NCBI GenBank assembly: GCA_022072025.1
Contig: JAJVIP010000007.1
Coordinates: forward strand, 62,001-126,000
DNA length: 64,000 bases
Source of the DNA: Elusimicrobiota bacterium
GTDB taxonomy: Bacteria > Elusimicrobiota > Elusimicrobia > F11
Reading direction: 5' to 3'
Of this stretch, positions 1 through 8,178 are shown one piece after another (within the stretch, counting starts at the first letter, position 1; each line of letters opens with the position of its first letter). Position numbers and translations under genes: made by a program. Below the pieces are notes generated by a model, which was not told the origin of the DNA, ran no database searches, and saw nothing but the letters and a program-made list of their open reading frames with translations.

Positions 1-143
1 ATAAGAGAACGTTCACGGCGTTGGCTTTTTCCCGCCAACACCTTTTTGGTGGTTTCAATGCAAAACTGACGGTAGGTGCGCAATCCGTCGAGAGGTTTTA
101 CAGACGAAAGCGGGAAAGCAACATTGGTCTCAGTTAAAATCAT
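1..143 (-). CDS. 5' part of an unidentified gene running off the left edge
   Basis: An open frame on the minus strand starts with ATG at 143-141 and continues past base 1, giving 47 residues with no stop. A strong Shine-Dalgarno (GAGGAGG) lies about 8 nt upstream, inside the end of the preceding Gfo/Idh gene, whose TGA is one base away, so the two are translationally coupled. The N-terminus begins MILTETNVAFPLSSVKPLDG and holds no motif I recognise. The position suggests one more enzyme or transferase of the glycan locus, but no function is assigned. Confidence 0.7.
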   Translation of the reverse strand, partial: MILTETNVAFPLSSVKPLDGLRTYRQFCIETTKKVLAGKSQRRERSL

Positions 144-144
144 A

Positions 145-1161
145 TCAACCCCTCCTCACCGGTGCGACGTCGCGCTTGGCATAGACGTCCCGGATAATTT
201 CCATTACTTGCCTCGCCTCATCGAGCGTTCCATGAGTGGGCGGCCTCTTTTCTTTGATGGAAGCGATAAATTCCTGAACTTCCTTGTCCCAAGATTCGTC
301 TCGATCAAAATGAATGATCTCTTCACGCGGGTTCCCCAGCGCAAAGGCTTCATCTTCGAACTGCCGTTTTCCGATAACCAATTGTTCTCGGCCATAACTG
401 CCCGTGCGAGACAGAAGACCTGTGGCAATCAAATATCCATTTTCACAACCGATCTCGAACCGAAAGGTGTGTTTCCACAAGGTCGCGGAAGAATGGAGAA
501 ACGCCGGAACGCCAGTTTCCGATCGGAGCAGGAGGAAAGCATTGTCTTCAACGCCACATTTCCAAAAAGCGTCATTTAATATCACATCCGATACCTGGCA
601 AGGACCCAAAAAGTTCAAAAAGATATCAAGCATATGAATCCCTTGGTCCAACAAAATCCCCCCACCAGAGACCTGCTTGTCGTTGCGCCAACTTTGGCGA
701 TAGTGCACACCGCCCGACTTTCCATAGGTTCCTTTCATGTAAAGGATCGGCCCCAAACTTCCGCCTTTGAGAAGTGATTTGGCTGTCACAACAGAGGGGT
801 GGAGACGATGATTAAATCCAAAAACGACTCGATGATCGGGAACCGATTGCGCGGCCTCCGCAATCCGTGAAAAATCATCCCAATTGCGCCCCGGTGGTTT
901 TTCACAAAAAACGTTTCGACAATTCTTGATGGCTTGAACACAAAGATCGGCGGTCACATTGTTCGGAGTGCAAATGAAAGCGGCATCAAATTGATTCCAT
1001 GGTATTCGCTCACTGGGGGACAAGAGAGATCCAACGATGTCTTTCGAGTGGGATTCAAGCGCGGGATCGTAAATCTTGAGGTCGGTGACATCGGGATGTT
1101 GCTGAAGAACTTTCGCGCGAATGCGCCCCATGTAACCATAACCGAAAACGATGCATCTCAT
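145..1161 (-). CDS. Gfo/Idh/MocA-family sugar oxidoreductase
   Basis: 338-residue NAD(P)-dependent oxidoreductase. The N-terminal Rossmann fold has the dinucleotide-binding glycines (GYGYMG, about residues 8-13) and the family lysine in CEKPPG at about residue 92. The substrate-binding half carries the conserved GGGILLDQGIHMLD segment. Members oxidise or reduce a sugar carbon, often the C3 hydroxyl of a nucleotide sugar. It is closely similar to the gene at 23986-25011 (shared NHR-H, YGKS, WR, GGGIL-DQGIHMLD, TG-YGRE pattern), so the two are paralogues at opposite sides of the legionaminate block. ATG start with GGAG about 9 nt upstream. The next gene starts one base after its stop. Substrate unknown. 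Confidence 0.85.
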   Translation of the reverse strand: MRCIVFGYGYMGRIRAKVLQQHPDVTDLKIYDPALESHSKDIVGSLLSPSERIPWNQFDAAFICTPNNVTADLCVQAIKNCRNVFCEKPPGRNWDDFSRIAEAAQSVPDHRVVFGFNHRLHPSVVTAKSLLKGGSLGPILYMKGTYGKSGGVHYRQSWRNDKQVSGGGILLDQGIHMLDIFLNFLGPCQVSDVILNDAFWKCGVEDNAFLLLRSETGVPAFLHSSATLWKHTFRFEIGCENGYLIATGLLSRTGSYGREQLVIGKRQFEDEAFALGNPREEIIHFDRDESWDKEVQEFIASIKEKRPPTHGTLDEARQVMEIIRDVYAKRDVAPVRRG

Positions 1162-1187
1162 GGCTTAACTCCGCCGCATCCAAAGAA

Positions 1188-1280
1188 TTTGTCATTCTGA
1201 ACGAAGTGAAGAATCTCTATGGGATTATTAAATATTCTGTAGAGATCCCTCGGTCGCCACGGCGACCTCGGGATGACAAA
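1188..1280. repeat. Imperfect inverted-repeat element in the intergenic gap
   Basis: The 163-bp gap 1162-1324 holds a palindromic element. The left arm begins TTTGTCATTCTGA and ends GAATCTCT (1188-1218). The right arm (1241-1280), read in reverse complement, begins TTTGTCATCCCGA and ends GGATCTCT, so the arm ends match with few changes. The right arm also contains a perfect 7-bp hairpin, GGTCGCC-AC-GGCGACC (1252-1267). This looks like the dispersed small palindromic repeats of the CATTCTGA-ACGAAG type found between genes in many bacterial genomes. There is no T-tract, so a simple intrinsic terminator is less likely. Confidence 0.75.
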
Positions 1281-1324
1281 AATCTGAAGTTTTCTACGTA
1301 AGAAAAATAGCAATTGTGCTGTCA

Positions 1325-2914
1325 TCATATAGGGGGCCGATTGTACAAAAGGTATTGCGTTAATTTGGCGACGGAGGCTTCGTTCAAGGGTTGAACCAAC
1401 CCTTCCACGTCTTGGGCGGCCTTTTCCCAAGCCACCAACATTGTTTCGTCAGTGGAACTTTCGCAAGAATATTTTTTAAGAACCTCCAAACCTTCCTCCA
1501 AAGAAGACACCTTTTCTTTCCACCCCTGCACCCAACACAAGGGATCAACCACAGGGCCCGGCTCCCCATTCCAATAAAGCGGCTTCACCCCCGCCAACAC
1601 CGAATAGAGGGCTGCGGAGGAACCCCGGTAGATCAATGTCGAAGCCCGCGAAAAATCGTCTTGAATATTCGGCACGCGAGATAATTCAATGTTCTGGAAA
1701 TCCTCTCTCCGTTTTTTCAAATGGGGCTCCACTTTTTCATAGGGCAGCACAGGATGACACCTGAAGACAAAGGCATGATCGGGCAACCGCACTGCCATCT
1801 CCATGGCCAAATCAAACAACAGAATCATTTCAGACAATATTCCCTCCGGTAAAATGAGTACTGTTTTTTTCTCGGGGCGAGGACGAATATCGACAAGAGA
1901 AGTGGCTATTCGCCGATGCGAACCATAAGCCAAGAAAGTGGGACTCCAATTTTTTAGCCCGCTTTCTAAAATCTCAAGGGTTCGCTCTCCCGTACAAAGA
2001 ACCATGTCGGGAACGTCCACCTCTCCCTCCACTTTTTTTGGATTTAACAACGCCAAGGAGTGAGGAAGCACAACGGTATGCTGATAACCCGCCAATTTCA
2101 GCGATGGATTTACTTTTTTAACGGCGCTCCAAAAAACTTTTTCCCACGGCTGACCTTCAAACAAAGAAATCACGGCCTTCGGCGTCCACCGACGAACGGC
2201 CCGCGTACCCATCCAGTCATACATATAATTCTTGGTGGTGAAAGGTCGAAGGACATCCAACGCCGCTCGAGCGGCTATCCGCTTAATCCAAAGTCGTGAC
2301 TCTTGGCGCGCCAACCTCCGCAACCGAATAGCGCATAAAAGTTGAGACGGAAGGGCCCGAAGCGGCGCGGTCCACGGGACCAGGAGGATATCAGGAAACC
2401 GATGGCCCTGATGAATTTTGAGGCAATCTCTCACGAACCGCCACGATTCAAGCCCCGCTTTTAATTTTGAGGTTAGCTTCCCATCATCTGACTTTGCGTC
2501 TCCCACAAGAAAAATTGTTCGAACGCCTTGCTTGTGCAAAAGATTTTGAAGCGGTCCATAATAAAAATCATCTGGCTTTGAGAGTCCTTCGCGCCCGGGA
2601 ACCCACGATTTAACAAGAATATCAACAGAGGTGTGCGGGCCCAGAAACCGGTGAAACGTGAAACTCATGATGGCCAGCCACAGCGAGTCATAAACTGCCG
2701 AAAACACACAAACCCACCAGCGAACAAAACAATTCAGAACACTGGGTATTTTGACCGGTTGATTCTGATCGGCTTGAGATAGAAGATCAAGATGTTCCGC
2801 CGGAACGGAATGTCGTGGATGGACCACACTCGACGCCAAGAGAACGGGCGATTTGATGAGACGGCGAATTTCTGCCGCCGCTTCAGACAGTTCTTTGTAG
2901 GGTTGTGGCCACAT
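1325..2914 (-). CDS. Capsule-type (GT-B-like) glycosyltransferase, putative
   Basis: About 529 residues from the ATG at 2914; an in-frame TTG at 2929 is the alternative. The C-terminal half has features of capsular polysaccharide or CDP-glycerol-transferase-like GT-B proteins: a YQHT segment, a strand-loop of the type AYGSHR, a basic-His-Pro motif (FRCHP) and a Ser-rich loop (GSSAALYSVLAG) followed by LYW, which in such enzymes contacts the donor nucleotide. The N-terminal half is divergent. It overlaps the end of the preceding large transferase-like gene by 32 nt and should be co-translated. Donor and acceptor are unknown; a CMP-nonulosonate donor is a reasonable guess from the locus only. 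Confidence 0.6.
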   Translation of the reverse strand: MWPQPYKELSEAAAEIRRLIKSPVLLASSVVHPRHSVPAEHLDLLSQADQNQPVKIPSVLNCFVRWWVCVFSAVYDSLWLAIMSFTFHRFLGPHTSVDILVKSWVPGREGLSKPDDFYYGPLQNLLHKQGVRTIFLVGDAKSDDGKLTSKLKAGLESWRFVRDCLKIHQGHRFPDILLVPWTAPLRALPSQLLCAIRLRRLARQESRLWIKRIAARAALDVLRPFTTKNYMYDWMGTRAVRRWTPKAVISLFEGQPWEKVFWSAVKKVNPSLKLAGYQHTVVLPHSLALLNPKKVEGEVDVPDMVLCTGERTLEILESGLKNWSPTFLAYGSHRRIATSLVDIRPRPEKKTVLILPEGILSEMILLFDLAMEMAVRLPDHAFVFRCHPVLPYEKVEPHLKKRREDFQNIELSRVPNIQDDFSRASTLIYRGSSAALYSVLAGVKPLYWNGEPGPVVDPLCWVQGWKEKVSSLEEGLEVLKKYSCESSTDETMLVAWEKAAQDVEGLVQPLNEASVAKLTQYLLYNRPPI

Positions 2915-5051
2915 CGGTTTTTGTTCCAAACGGCGTCACTTTTTGATTTTTAATTTCAACAATTTTGTCTTGGCCCCACTGTTTAACATAACGTTCTGCC
3001 GCTGCGGCCATCACATCGCTCCGGGCTTTCCCTTCTTTAAAACCTTGAATCAGCCAATCCAAATATGTGCCCATTCTTTTGGCTGCTTGACCATCTCGAA
3101 ACGGATCCAATTCAGGAAGGAAAGCAGTCCAATCTCCAAATCCCGGCAGGGTCTTCTTATCAGATAAATATTCTTTGATCAGGGGCCAAGCTTGCTCCCA
3201 ATCTCGAAACACCACGCGACCCTCCCCCAGATCGTAAAGTGGGCTCACGCGCCATCCCTCCAAGTCCATCAGAAGAGTGGGAACGCCCGCCAAAGCGGCC
3301 TCCACACCCGCTGTACCAGAGGCCAGGCAACTGTGGATCGCCAAATCTGAAACCAAGGCGGCGACCACCGGCGGATAGGCGCCTGTGAATTCTCCTTCCT
3401 CCAATACCACGCATCGTCCCGTGGCCTCCGCTTCTTTGAGCAGATCAGCAACTGGACCCAAACGGAAGCGCAAAGTTTTAGGTACTTTTGGCTTAAAAAT
3501 CACTCCCATCCAAGGGTCATTCAGAACTCGTTCACAAAGTGTTTTGTAACCTATGCGTTGAAGATCATGACCGGTGTGCCACCTGGGATCCCCGCCGGAA
3601 TTTTCATCAAAATAGGAAATAATTTTCCGAGCCCCGTTGCTAAGCAGCCTCTCACGCCACACTCGCGCTTGGTTTTTAAGGAGATGAAAACGATGATCTC
3701 CTAAATATCCGGTTGCAACGAAATAAGAAATATCCGACCTGGACCCTTTCTCAATTTCAATGGCATGAGGAGAAAAACCAAAAACAATATCGGAAGCGAT
3801 GGAGAGATCCGGCGCCGGAAGCGCGTCAAAGGCTCTCTGATAGATAGCCGTGACTCCGCCATTTTCCTCCATCGCATCGGCGATCGCACAATGATCAGAG
3901 GAGTATCGATACCAAGAGAGATAAATTTTCAGGTTTTCATTTCTAAAAACATGCGCCCAATTCTGTCGAAGGGCATGGTACTTGTCCAAAATGTCGCCAA
4001 TTCGTTGAGTTTCCAAACTTTTAGGAACCACCGGAATTGATGGCCTATTTTGTGCTTTCAAACGGCGACCGATGTCATACACGGGAACAGAGAAATCTGT
4101 GGTGGCCTCAGGACGAAGAACAACAGAAGAAATGCCGTGAGCGGATAATTCCAGGTGTTCCTTAGGATCAAACGGCATCAAACCGCTACCAAACAACACC
4201 ACCATATCGGATGCTGACAAAGAGGACTGCTGCAAATAAAACAGATCCGAATGGATCTCGGGCCGAGAGATGTTTAAATGTCCGTAATATTCCCCTCCTA
4301 TACGGGGAGAATGAAGAAGACGCCTGGAACGGGAATTGAAGATCCAGCGAAACACCTGACGTGAATATTGGGGGTCTTTAAAGTTTTTTCGACGAAATCG
4401 ATAAATGTTCACTATCTCGTTCAGCCAATCAGGCATCAATGGTTTTAACTCATCTCGAAGAAAATCCAATAGGTGAAAAGCACCCGGAACTGGAATCAGC
4501 AGAACACCCAGGCCAGATGAATAGGACTTGAGGATATGGTTCCACGGGGCCTTTTGAATAAATAATACGAGGTCGCTCTCTATCGTTGCGGTTGCTTGGC
4601 GCTGTTTCCACAAACAAAGATGAATCAAATAGAGGGTCCGACCCAGCGTGCCCCGGACCATAATCTGAACGTCACAGAGATTTTTATATACAAACGACCC
4701 CGCCCGATCTTTAAACAAACCGGCCTGCTCGAAACGCCGATAAAGCGGATCGTTTCGGATGGCGTCATTGATCTTGGCTGCCTCTATAAATGCCACTTTT
4801 AGTCGAACCAACAATCCATCAGAGTCTTTGACGTCCATCATTCGAAATTGAAATTTTTCAACGGAAAAACAGAACAGTCGGGCGGTTAAACGCGCTAAAC
4901 CCCACCCCAAATTTGATTGATCAATAACCAGACACCTAACATTCGACGTTTGATTCTTCGAGAATCCCTCTTTAAACAGTTGGGGCAAGACATGACACAA
5001 CCAAACCCGAACCGTGCAATGTTCAATGATGAGGAGGGAAGGCGAACTCAA
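2883..5051 (-). CDS. Large glycosyltransferase-like protein of the polysaccharide locus
   Basis: 722-residue protein with no signal peptide or clear membrane segments. The C-terminal third resembles a GT-B nucleotide-binding half: IFKPKVP, then AIHSCLASGTAGVEAALAG followed by VPTLLMDLEGW, the S/T-rich loop pattern also seen in the neighbouring 1325-2914 protein and in capsule transferases. The middle part (from about residue 280) has another Rossmann-like stretch. The start is TTG at 5051, overlapping the legC stop by 4 nt (TTGA); no good Shine-Dalgarno is visible, so re-initiation after legC is likely. It may transfer the sugar made by the leg genes, but that is inferred from position only. 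Confidence 0.5.
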   Translation of the reverse strand: MSSPSLLIIEHCTVRVWLCHVLPQLFKEGFSKNQTSNVRCLVIDQSNLGWGLARLTARLFCFSVEKFQFRMMDVKDSDGLLVRLKVAFIEAAKINDAIRNDPLYRRFEQAGLFKDRAGSFVYKNLCDVQIMVRGTLGRTLYLIHLCLWKQRQATATIESDLVLFIQKAPWNHILKSYSSGLGVLLIPVPGAFHLLDFLRDELKPLMPDWLNEIVNIYRFRRKNFKDPQYSRQVFRWIFNSRSRRLLHSPRIGGEYYGHLNISRPEIHSDLFYLQQSSLSASDMVVLFGSGLMPFDPKEHLELSAHGISSVVLRPEATTDFSVPVYDIGRRLKAQNRPSIPVVPKSLETQRIGDILDKYHALRQNWAHVFRNENLKIYLSWYRYSSDHCAIADAMEENGGVTAIYQRAFDALPAPDLSIASDIVFGFSPHAIEIEKGSRSDISYFVATGYLGDHRFHLLKNQARVWRERLLSNGARKIISYFDENSGGDPRWHTGHDLQRIGYKTLCERVLNDPWMGVIFKPKVPKTLRFRLGPVADLLKEAEATGRCVVLEEGEFTGAYPPVVAALVSDLAIHSCLASGTAGVEAALAGVPTLLMDLEGWRVSPLYDLGEGRVVFRDWEQAWPLIKEYLSDKKTLPGFGDWTAFLPELDPFRDGQAAKRMGTYLDWLIQGFKEGKARSDVMAAAAERYVKQWGQDKIVEIKNQKVTPFGTKTDVATTLQRTV

Positions 5052-6244
5052 ATGTGGGAAAGGCCTTCCTTGAGTGTTTCAACACATGCCACTATTTGCC
5101 TTTGAGTCAAACTCACACTCGAGGGAAGGCTGAGGCCGCGGACATACAAATCTTCCGACACTTCGGTGGAAGTGGCGTCACACCCACGGTAAGGAGGCAA
5201 GCCATGAAGCGGATGCCAAAAAGGTCTGGTTTGAATGTTTTTTAACCTAAAAAATTCGATCAATTTTTTCCGTCGAGGAAGCGTGGTCCCTACAGGTAAA
5301 AGAATCGTATAGAGCCAAAATGTGGATTCCGTTGAAGAAGGAACCGGCATCAGCGTGAGATTTGGAATGTCTTTTAAGAGATCTGCATATCGCGCCGCGT
5401 TTTTCCTCTTGATCTGAAGAAAATCGTCCAAAGCCTCCATTTGAGACAAGCCCAACGCGGCTTGAAGATTGGTCATTCGATAATTGAAGCCGACCTCATT
5501 GTGGATGCCTTCCACTTCATCGTTTTTGGACTGGGTGGACCAATACCGCACGCGGTCGGCCTTGGATTTGTCCGAAGTCACCATCACACCGCCGCCTCCG
5601 GAGGTGACAACTTTGTTTCCATTAAAACTGAAAACTCCCGCGTCGCCAAAAGTACCGGCGGGCTGACCTTTGTACCGCACCCCCACCGCTTCGGCCGCAT
5701 CTTCAACCACGGAGAGATGAAACCGTTTGGCAATCGAAACAATTTTGTCCATTTCGCAACACATCCCCAAAATATGAACCGGGAGGAGAGTTCGAACAAT
5801 TCGCCCTGAAGATTTTTGAACACACACTCCTTCCTTGATTTGGGTGTGTTCCGTCAAATAGGCCTCTAACTTGACGGGATCCATTTGCCAATAATGAGGT
5901 TCGGCATCGATAAAGATCGGATCCGCTCCTGCATGGCGGATGGCATTGGCGGAGGCGACAAAGGTCAGATTGGACACAATCACCAAATCGCCGGTCTGAA
6001 CCCCAACTGATTTAAGAGCCAAATGAAGGGCAGCGGTTCCACTCGACATGGCGACCGCATGTGCAACTCCCGCCCGGTCGGCCACCGCTTTTTCAAAATC
6101 TGTAACGAAAGGGCCCGCGGAGGACACCCAACCAGAATCCAAACATTGTTGCATGTAAATCCAGGCCGATGAGGTGATGGTGGGAACGGAAAGAGGAATG
6201 GCTTCACTCTTCTGCGGCGGAACCGGTGAAACTTTAGACGGCAT
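5048..6244 (-). CDS. legC: LegC-type PLP aminotransferase (DegT/DnrJ/EryC1/StrS family)
   Basis: Sugar aminotransferase expected to aminate C4 of the 4-keto-6-deoxy sugar made by LegB, the second modification step toward legionaminic acid. The fold-type-I signature is intact: SNLTFVASANAIRHAGADP, VVEDAAEA, and FSFNGNKVVTSGGGG with the PLP lysine at residue 211. I choose ATG 6244 (398 residues), which overlaps legB by 11 nt and sits just before the conserved IPLSVP start of the family; an upstream TTG at 6289 has no Shine-Dalgarno. The legB-legC order and the SNLTF motif favour LegC over PseC. DegT families overlap in substrate, so specificity is inferred from context. Confidence 0.85.
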   Translation of the reverse strand: MPSKVSPVPPQKSEAIPLSVPTITSSAWIYMQQCLDSGWVSSAGPFVTDFEKAVADRAGVAHAVAMSSGTAALHLALKSVGVQTGDLVIVSNLTFVASANAIRHAGADPIFIDAEPHYWQMDPVKLEAYLTEHTQIKEGVCVQKSSGRIVRTLLPVHILGMCCEMDKIVSIAKRFHLSVVEDAAEAVGVRYKGQPAGTFGDAGVFSFNGNKVVTSGGGGVMVTSDKSKADRVRYWSTQSKNDEVEGIHNEVGFNYRMTNLQAALGLSQMEALDDFLQIKRKNAARYADLLKDIPNLTLMPVPSSTESTFWLYTILLPVGTTLPRRKKLIEFFRLKNIQTRPFWHPLHGLPPYRGCDATSTEVSEDLYVRGLSLPSSVSLTQRQIVACVETLKEGLSHI

Positions 6245-7217
6245 AGAGGTCGGCGGGATAAAGGTGTTGATTTTTTTGAATCCAATCAATGGTCCGAATT
6301 AAGCCCTGTTCGAGGGTCACTTCAGGAGTCCATTTGAGAATTTTGCGCGCTTTACGGTTGTCGGCCAACAGACGTTCGACCTCACTTAATTTTGGGCGAA
6401 GACGGGCCCGATCGGATTCAAATTGAACTTTCACTCCAAGCAAATGCCCGATCATTTTAGCCAATTCGCCGATTTTGATTTCCCGACCTGTCCCCAAATT
6501 AATGGTTTGACCAATGGCAGCGGGAATCTCGGCCGCGCGAATAAATCCATCTACGGTGTTATCAACAAAATTCAGATCTCGGGTGGGATGGAGATTCCCG
6601 AGTTTCAGTTTTCGACCAACGAGACACTGTCCAATAATGGTGGGGATCACCGCGCGAGCGGATTGCCGGGGACCAAACGTATTAAACGGACGAACCGTAA
6701 CGACAGGGACATTGAACGAGAGAAAAAATGATTCCGCAATTTTATCGGCCGCGATTTTCGTGGCGGAATAGGGAGATTGGGCTTGTAGCGGATGTTCCTC
6801 TGATATCGGGACAAACCGCGCCGTTCCGTAGGCTTCACTGGTGGAGGTGTGAATGACTTTTTCCACCCCCCATTTTCGGGCCGCCTGAAGCACATTCAAC
6901 GTGCCTTGGATATTTGTTCTTACATAGGACTCCGGCGCCACATAGGAATAGGGAATGCCAATCAAAGCCGCCAAGTGAAACACCACATCCACGTTTTTGA
7001 CGGCTTCATCCACAAACCCCGGATCCTGCACATCTCCCGCCAAAATGGTGAGATGTTTTTTTAAAGGAGAATTGTCCAACCAACCCCAAGAACCATTCCC
7101 GCGGTAATGAACAAACGCGCTCGTTTTGGCGCCCAACGCCACCAGGCGTTCTGTCAGGTGACTTCCTATAAAACCACCCGCGCCGGTGACCAGAACACGT
7201 TTACCGGACCATTTCAA
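6234..7217 (-). CDS. legB: LegB-type NAD-dependent nucleotide-sugar 4,6-dehydratase
   Basis: 327-residue extended SDR. It should convert GDP-GlcNAc (or UDP-GlcNAc) to the 4-keto-6-deoxy sugar, first committed step of the legionaminate branch. Visible are TGAGGFIGSH at 11-20 for NAD binding, the TSTSEAYG active-site strand and the catalytic Y150-x3-K154 in SPYSATKIAADK. RPFNTFGPRQSARAVIP is typical of LegB/4,6-dehydratases. The start is TTG at 7217, supported by a strong Shine-Dalgarno (GAGGAG) 8 nt upstream. It begins a new minus-strand unit after the plus-strand methyltransferase gene and runs into legC with overlap. Confidence 0.88.
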   Translation of the reverse strand: MKWSGKRVLVTGAGGFIGSHLTERLVALGAKTSAFVHYRGNGSWGWLDNSPLKKHLTILAGDVQDPGFVDEAVKNVDVVFHLAALIGIPYSYVAPESYVRTNIQGTLNVLQAARKWGVEKVIHTSTSEAYGTARFVPISEEHPLQAQSPYSATKIAADKIAESFFLSFNVPVVTVRPFNTFGPRQSARAVIPTIIGQCLVGRKLKLGNLHPTRDLNFVDNTVDGFIRAAEIPAAIGQTINLGTGREIKIGELAKMIGHLLGVKVQFESDRARLRPKLSEVERLLADNRKARKILKWTPEVTLEQGLIRTIDWIQKNQHLYPADLYAV

Positions 7218-7348
7218 ATTGACTCCTCAGGTATTGCCACATGCGCGTTAACTATCAAATATTTTCCCATGCGACCACCCGGATATACGCTCATAAATTG
7301 CCTTGTTGACAATAAACAAGAACATTTAACAGACTTCGCCAACAAAAA
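7218..7348. promoter_or_regulatory. Divergent intergenic region between legB and the plus-strand methyltransferase
   Basis: 131 bp between two divergently transcribed genes, so it must hold the promoter(s) of legB-legC and of 7349-8173. On plus, TTGACA at 7306-7311 is a perfect -35 hexamer, but no good -10 lies 16-18 bp downstream. On minus, the overlapping TTGTCA is followed 19 bp later by TATATC, a weak pair for legB. I see no extended operator beyond the partial palindrome TTGTTGACAA. Exact start sites are uncertain. Confidence 0.4.
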
Positions 7349-8173
7349 ATGACCAGAAAAAAGAATCAATTTAAACAGTTCATAAAATCAGTCACCCCAT
7401 CCCTTGTCCATGAAATGTACAGTTTTCTATGGGTCCAGACCGCAATAAGAACCGGCCGAATGGTCAGGTTCACTGGAAATTTTAAGAATTATTCACAAGC
7501 GGAGAGTTTTTGTACAGGGTACAACGCCGAAGCTGTCGTAGATCGGTATTTAAAAGACGCCCAGGAATACCGACAAGGAAAAATTCCTCCGATCGGTTCC
7601 CGTGATGTCCATATTGATCAGTTGATGACTGAGTTAATTCAAGAAAAAAACCGGATTTCCATACTCGATTTCGGCGGGGCAACAGGCGCTGATTACTATA
7701 AATTCAAGACCAAGTATAAGGATGGAATCAGTCAATGGGTTGTGGTGGAGAATCAAGCAGTCGCCAAAGCCCTTCAGCACCCAACGGGTCCAATATTCAC
7801 GGATTCGGCGGAAACCTACCTGACAGAGACCGACCTGCTCTACATATCTGGCACGCTTCAATACTTGCCGGATCCGAAAAGGGCGCTACAAAATATGTTT
7901 GGCCCTGCTGTTATTTTTATCAATCGCACTCCCTTTTGGGATCATCCACCCCGTCTCATGAAACAAACACCCCCCAAAAGAATGTACAAATCCCCTTCCA
8001 TCAGTTATCCATGCTGGATTTTGAATAAACAAGATATTCGCGACGAAGTTGAGAAGGCAGGATATTCCTTGGTCAAAGAAATCTCAATGGCTGAAGATAA
8101 ACCCTATATTCCAGGGTATGGATTCTTGCCTTATTCAGGAATGATTTTTAAAAAAATCTCTTCAGGAAATTAA
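7349..8173 (+). CDS. TIGR04325-like SAM methyltransferase
   Basis: 274-residue class I methyltransferase-like protein, probably of the TIGR04325 (LIC12133) family found in polysaccharide loci. The SAM-binding loop ISILDFGGATGADYY spans residues 103-117; further on are a Rossmann strand ending DLLYISGTLQYLPDP (motif IV-like) and a C-terminal PYPxG-like tail (SYPCWIL, FLPYSGMIF). It probably methylates a sugar or lipid-linked intermediate; the substrate is unknown. It is the only plus-strand gene in the glycan locus, sitting between ptmE and legB; it ends 5 bp from the convergent ptmE stop. The ATG lacks a recognisable Shine-Dalgarno. Its orientation suggests later insertion into the leg cluster. 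Confidence 0.75.
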   Translation: MTRKKNQFKQFIKSVTPSLVHEMYSFLWVQTAIRTGRMVRFTGNFKNYSQAESFCTGYNAEAVVDRYLKDAQEYRQGKIPPIGSRDVHIDQLMTELIQEKNRISILDFGGATGADYYKFKTKYKDGISQWVVVENQAVAKALQHPTGPIFTDSAETYLTETDLLYISGTLQYLPDPKRALQNMFGPAVIFINRTPFWDHPPRLMKQTPPKRMYKSPSISYPCWILNKQDIRDEVEKAGYSLVKEISMAEDKPYIPGYGFLPYSGMIFKKISSGN

Positions 8174-8178
8174 AAGCA

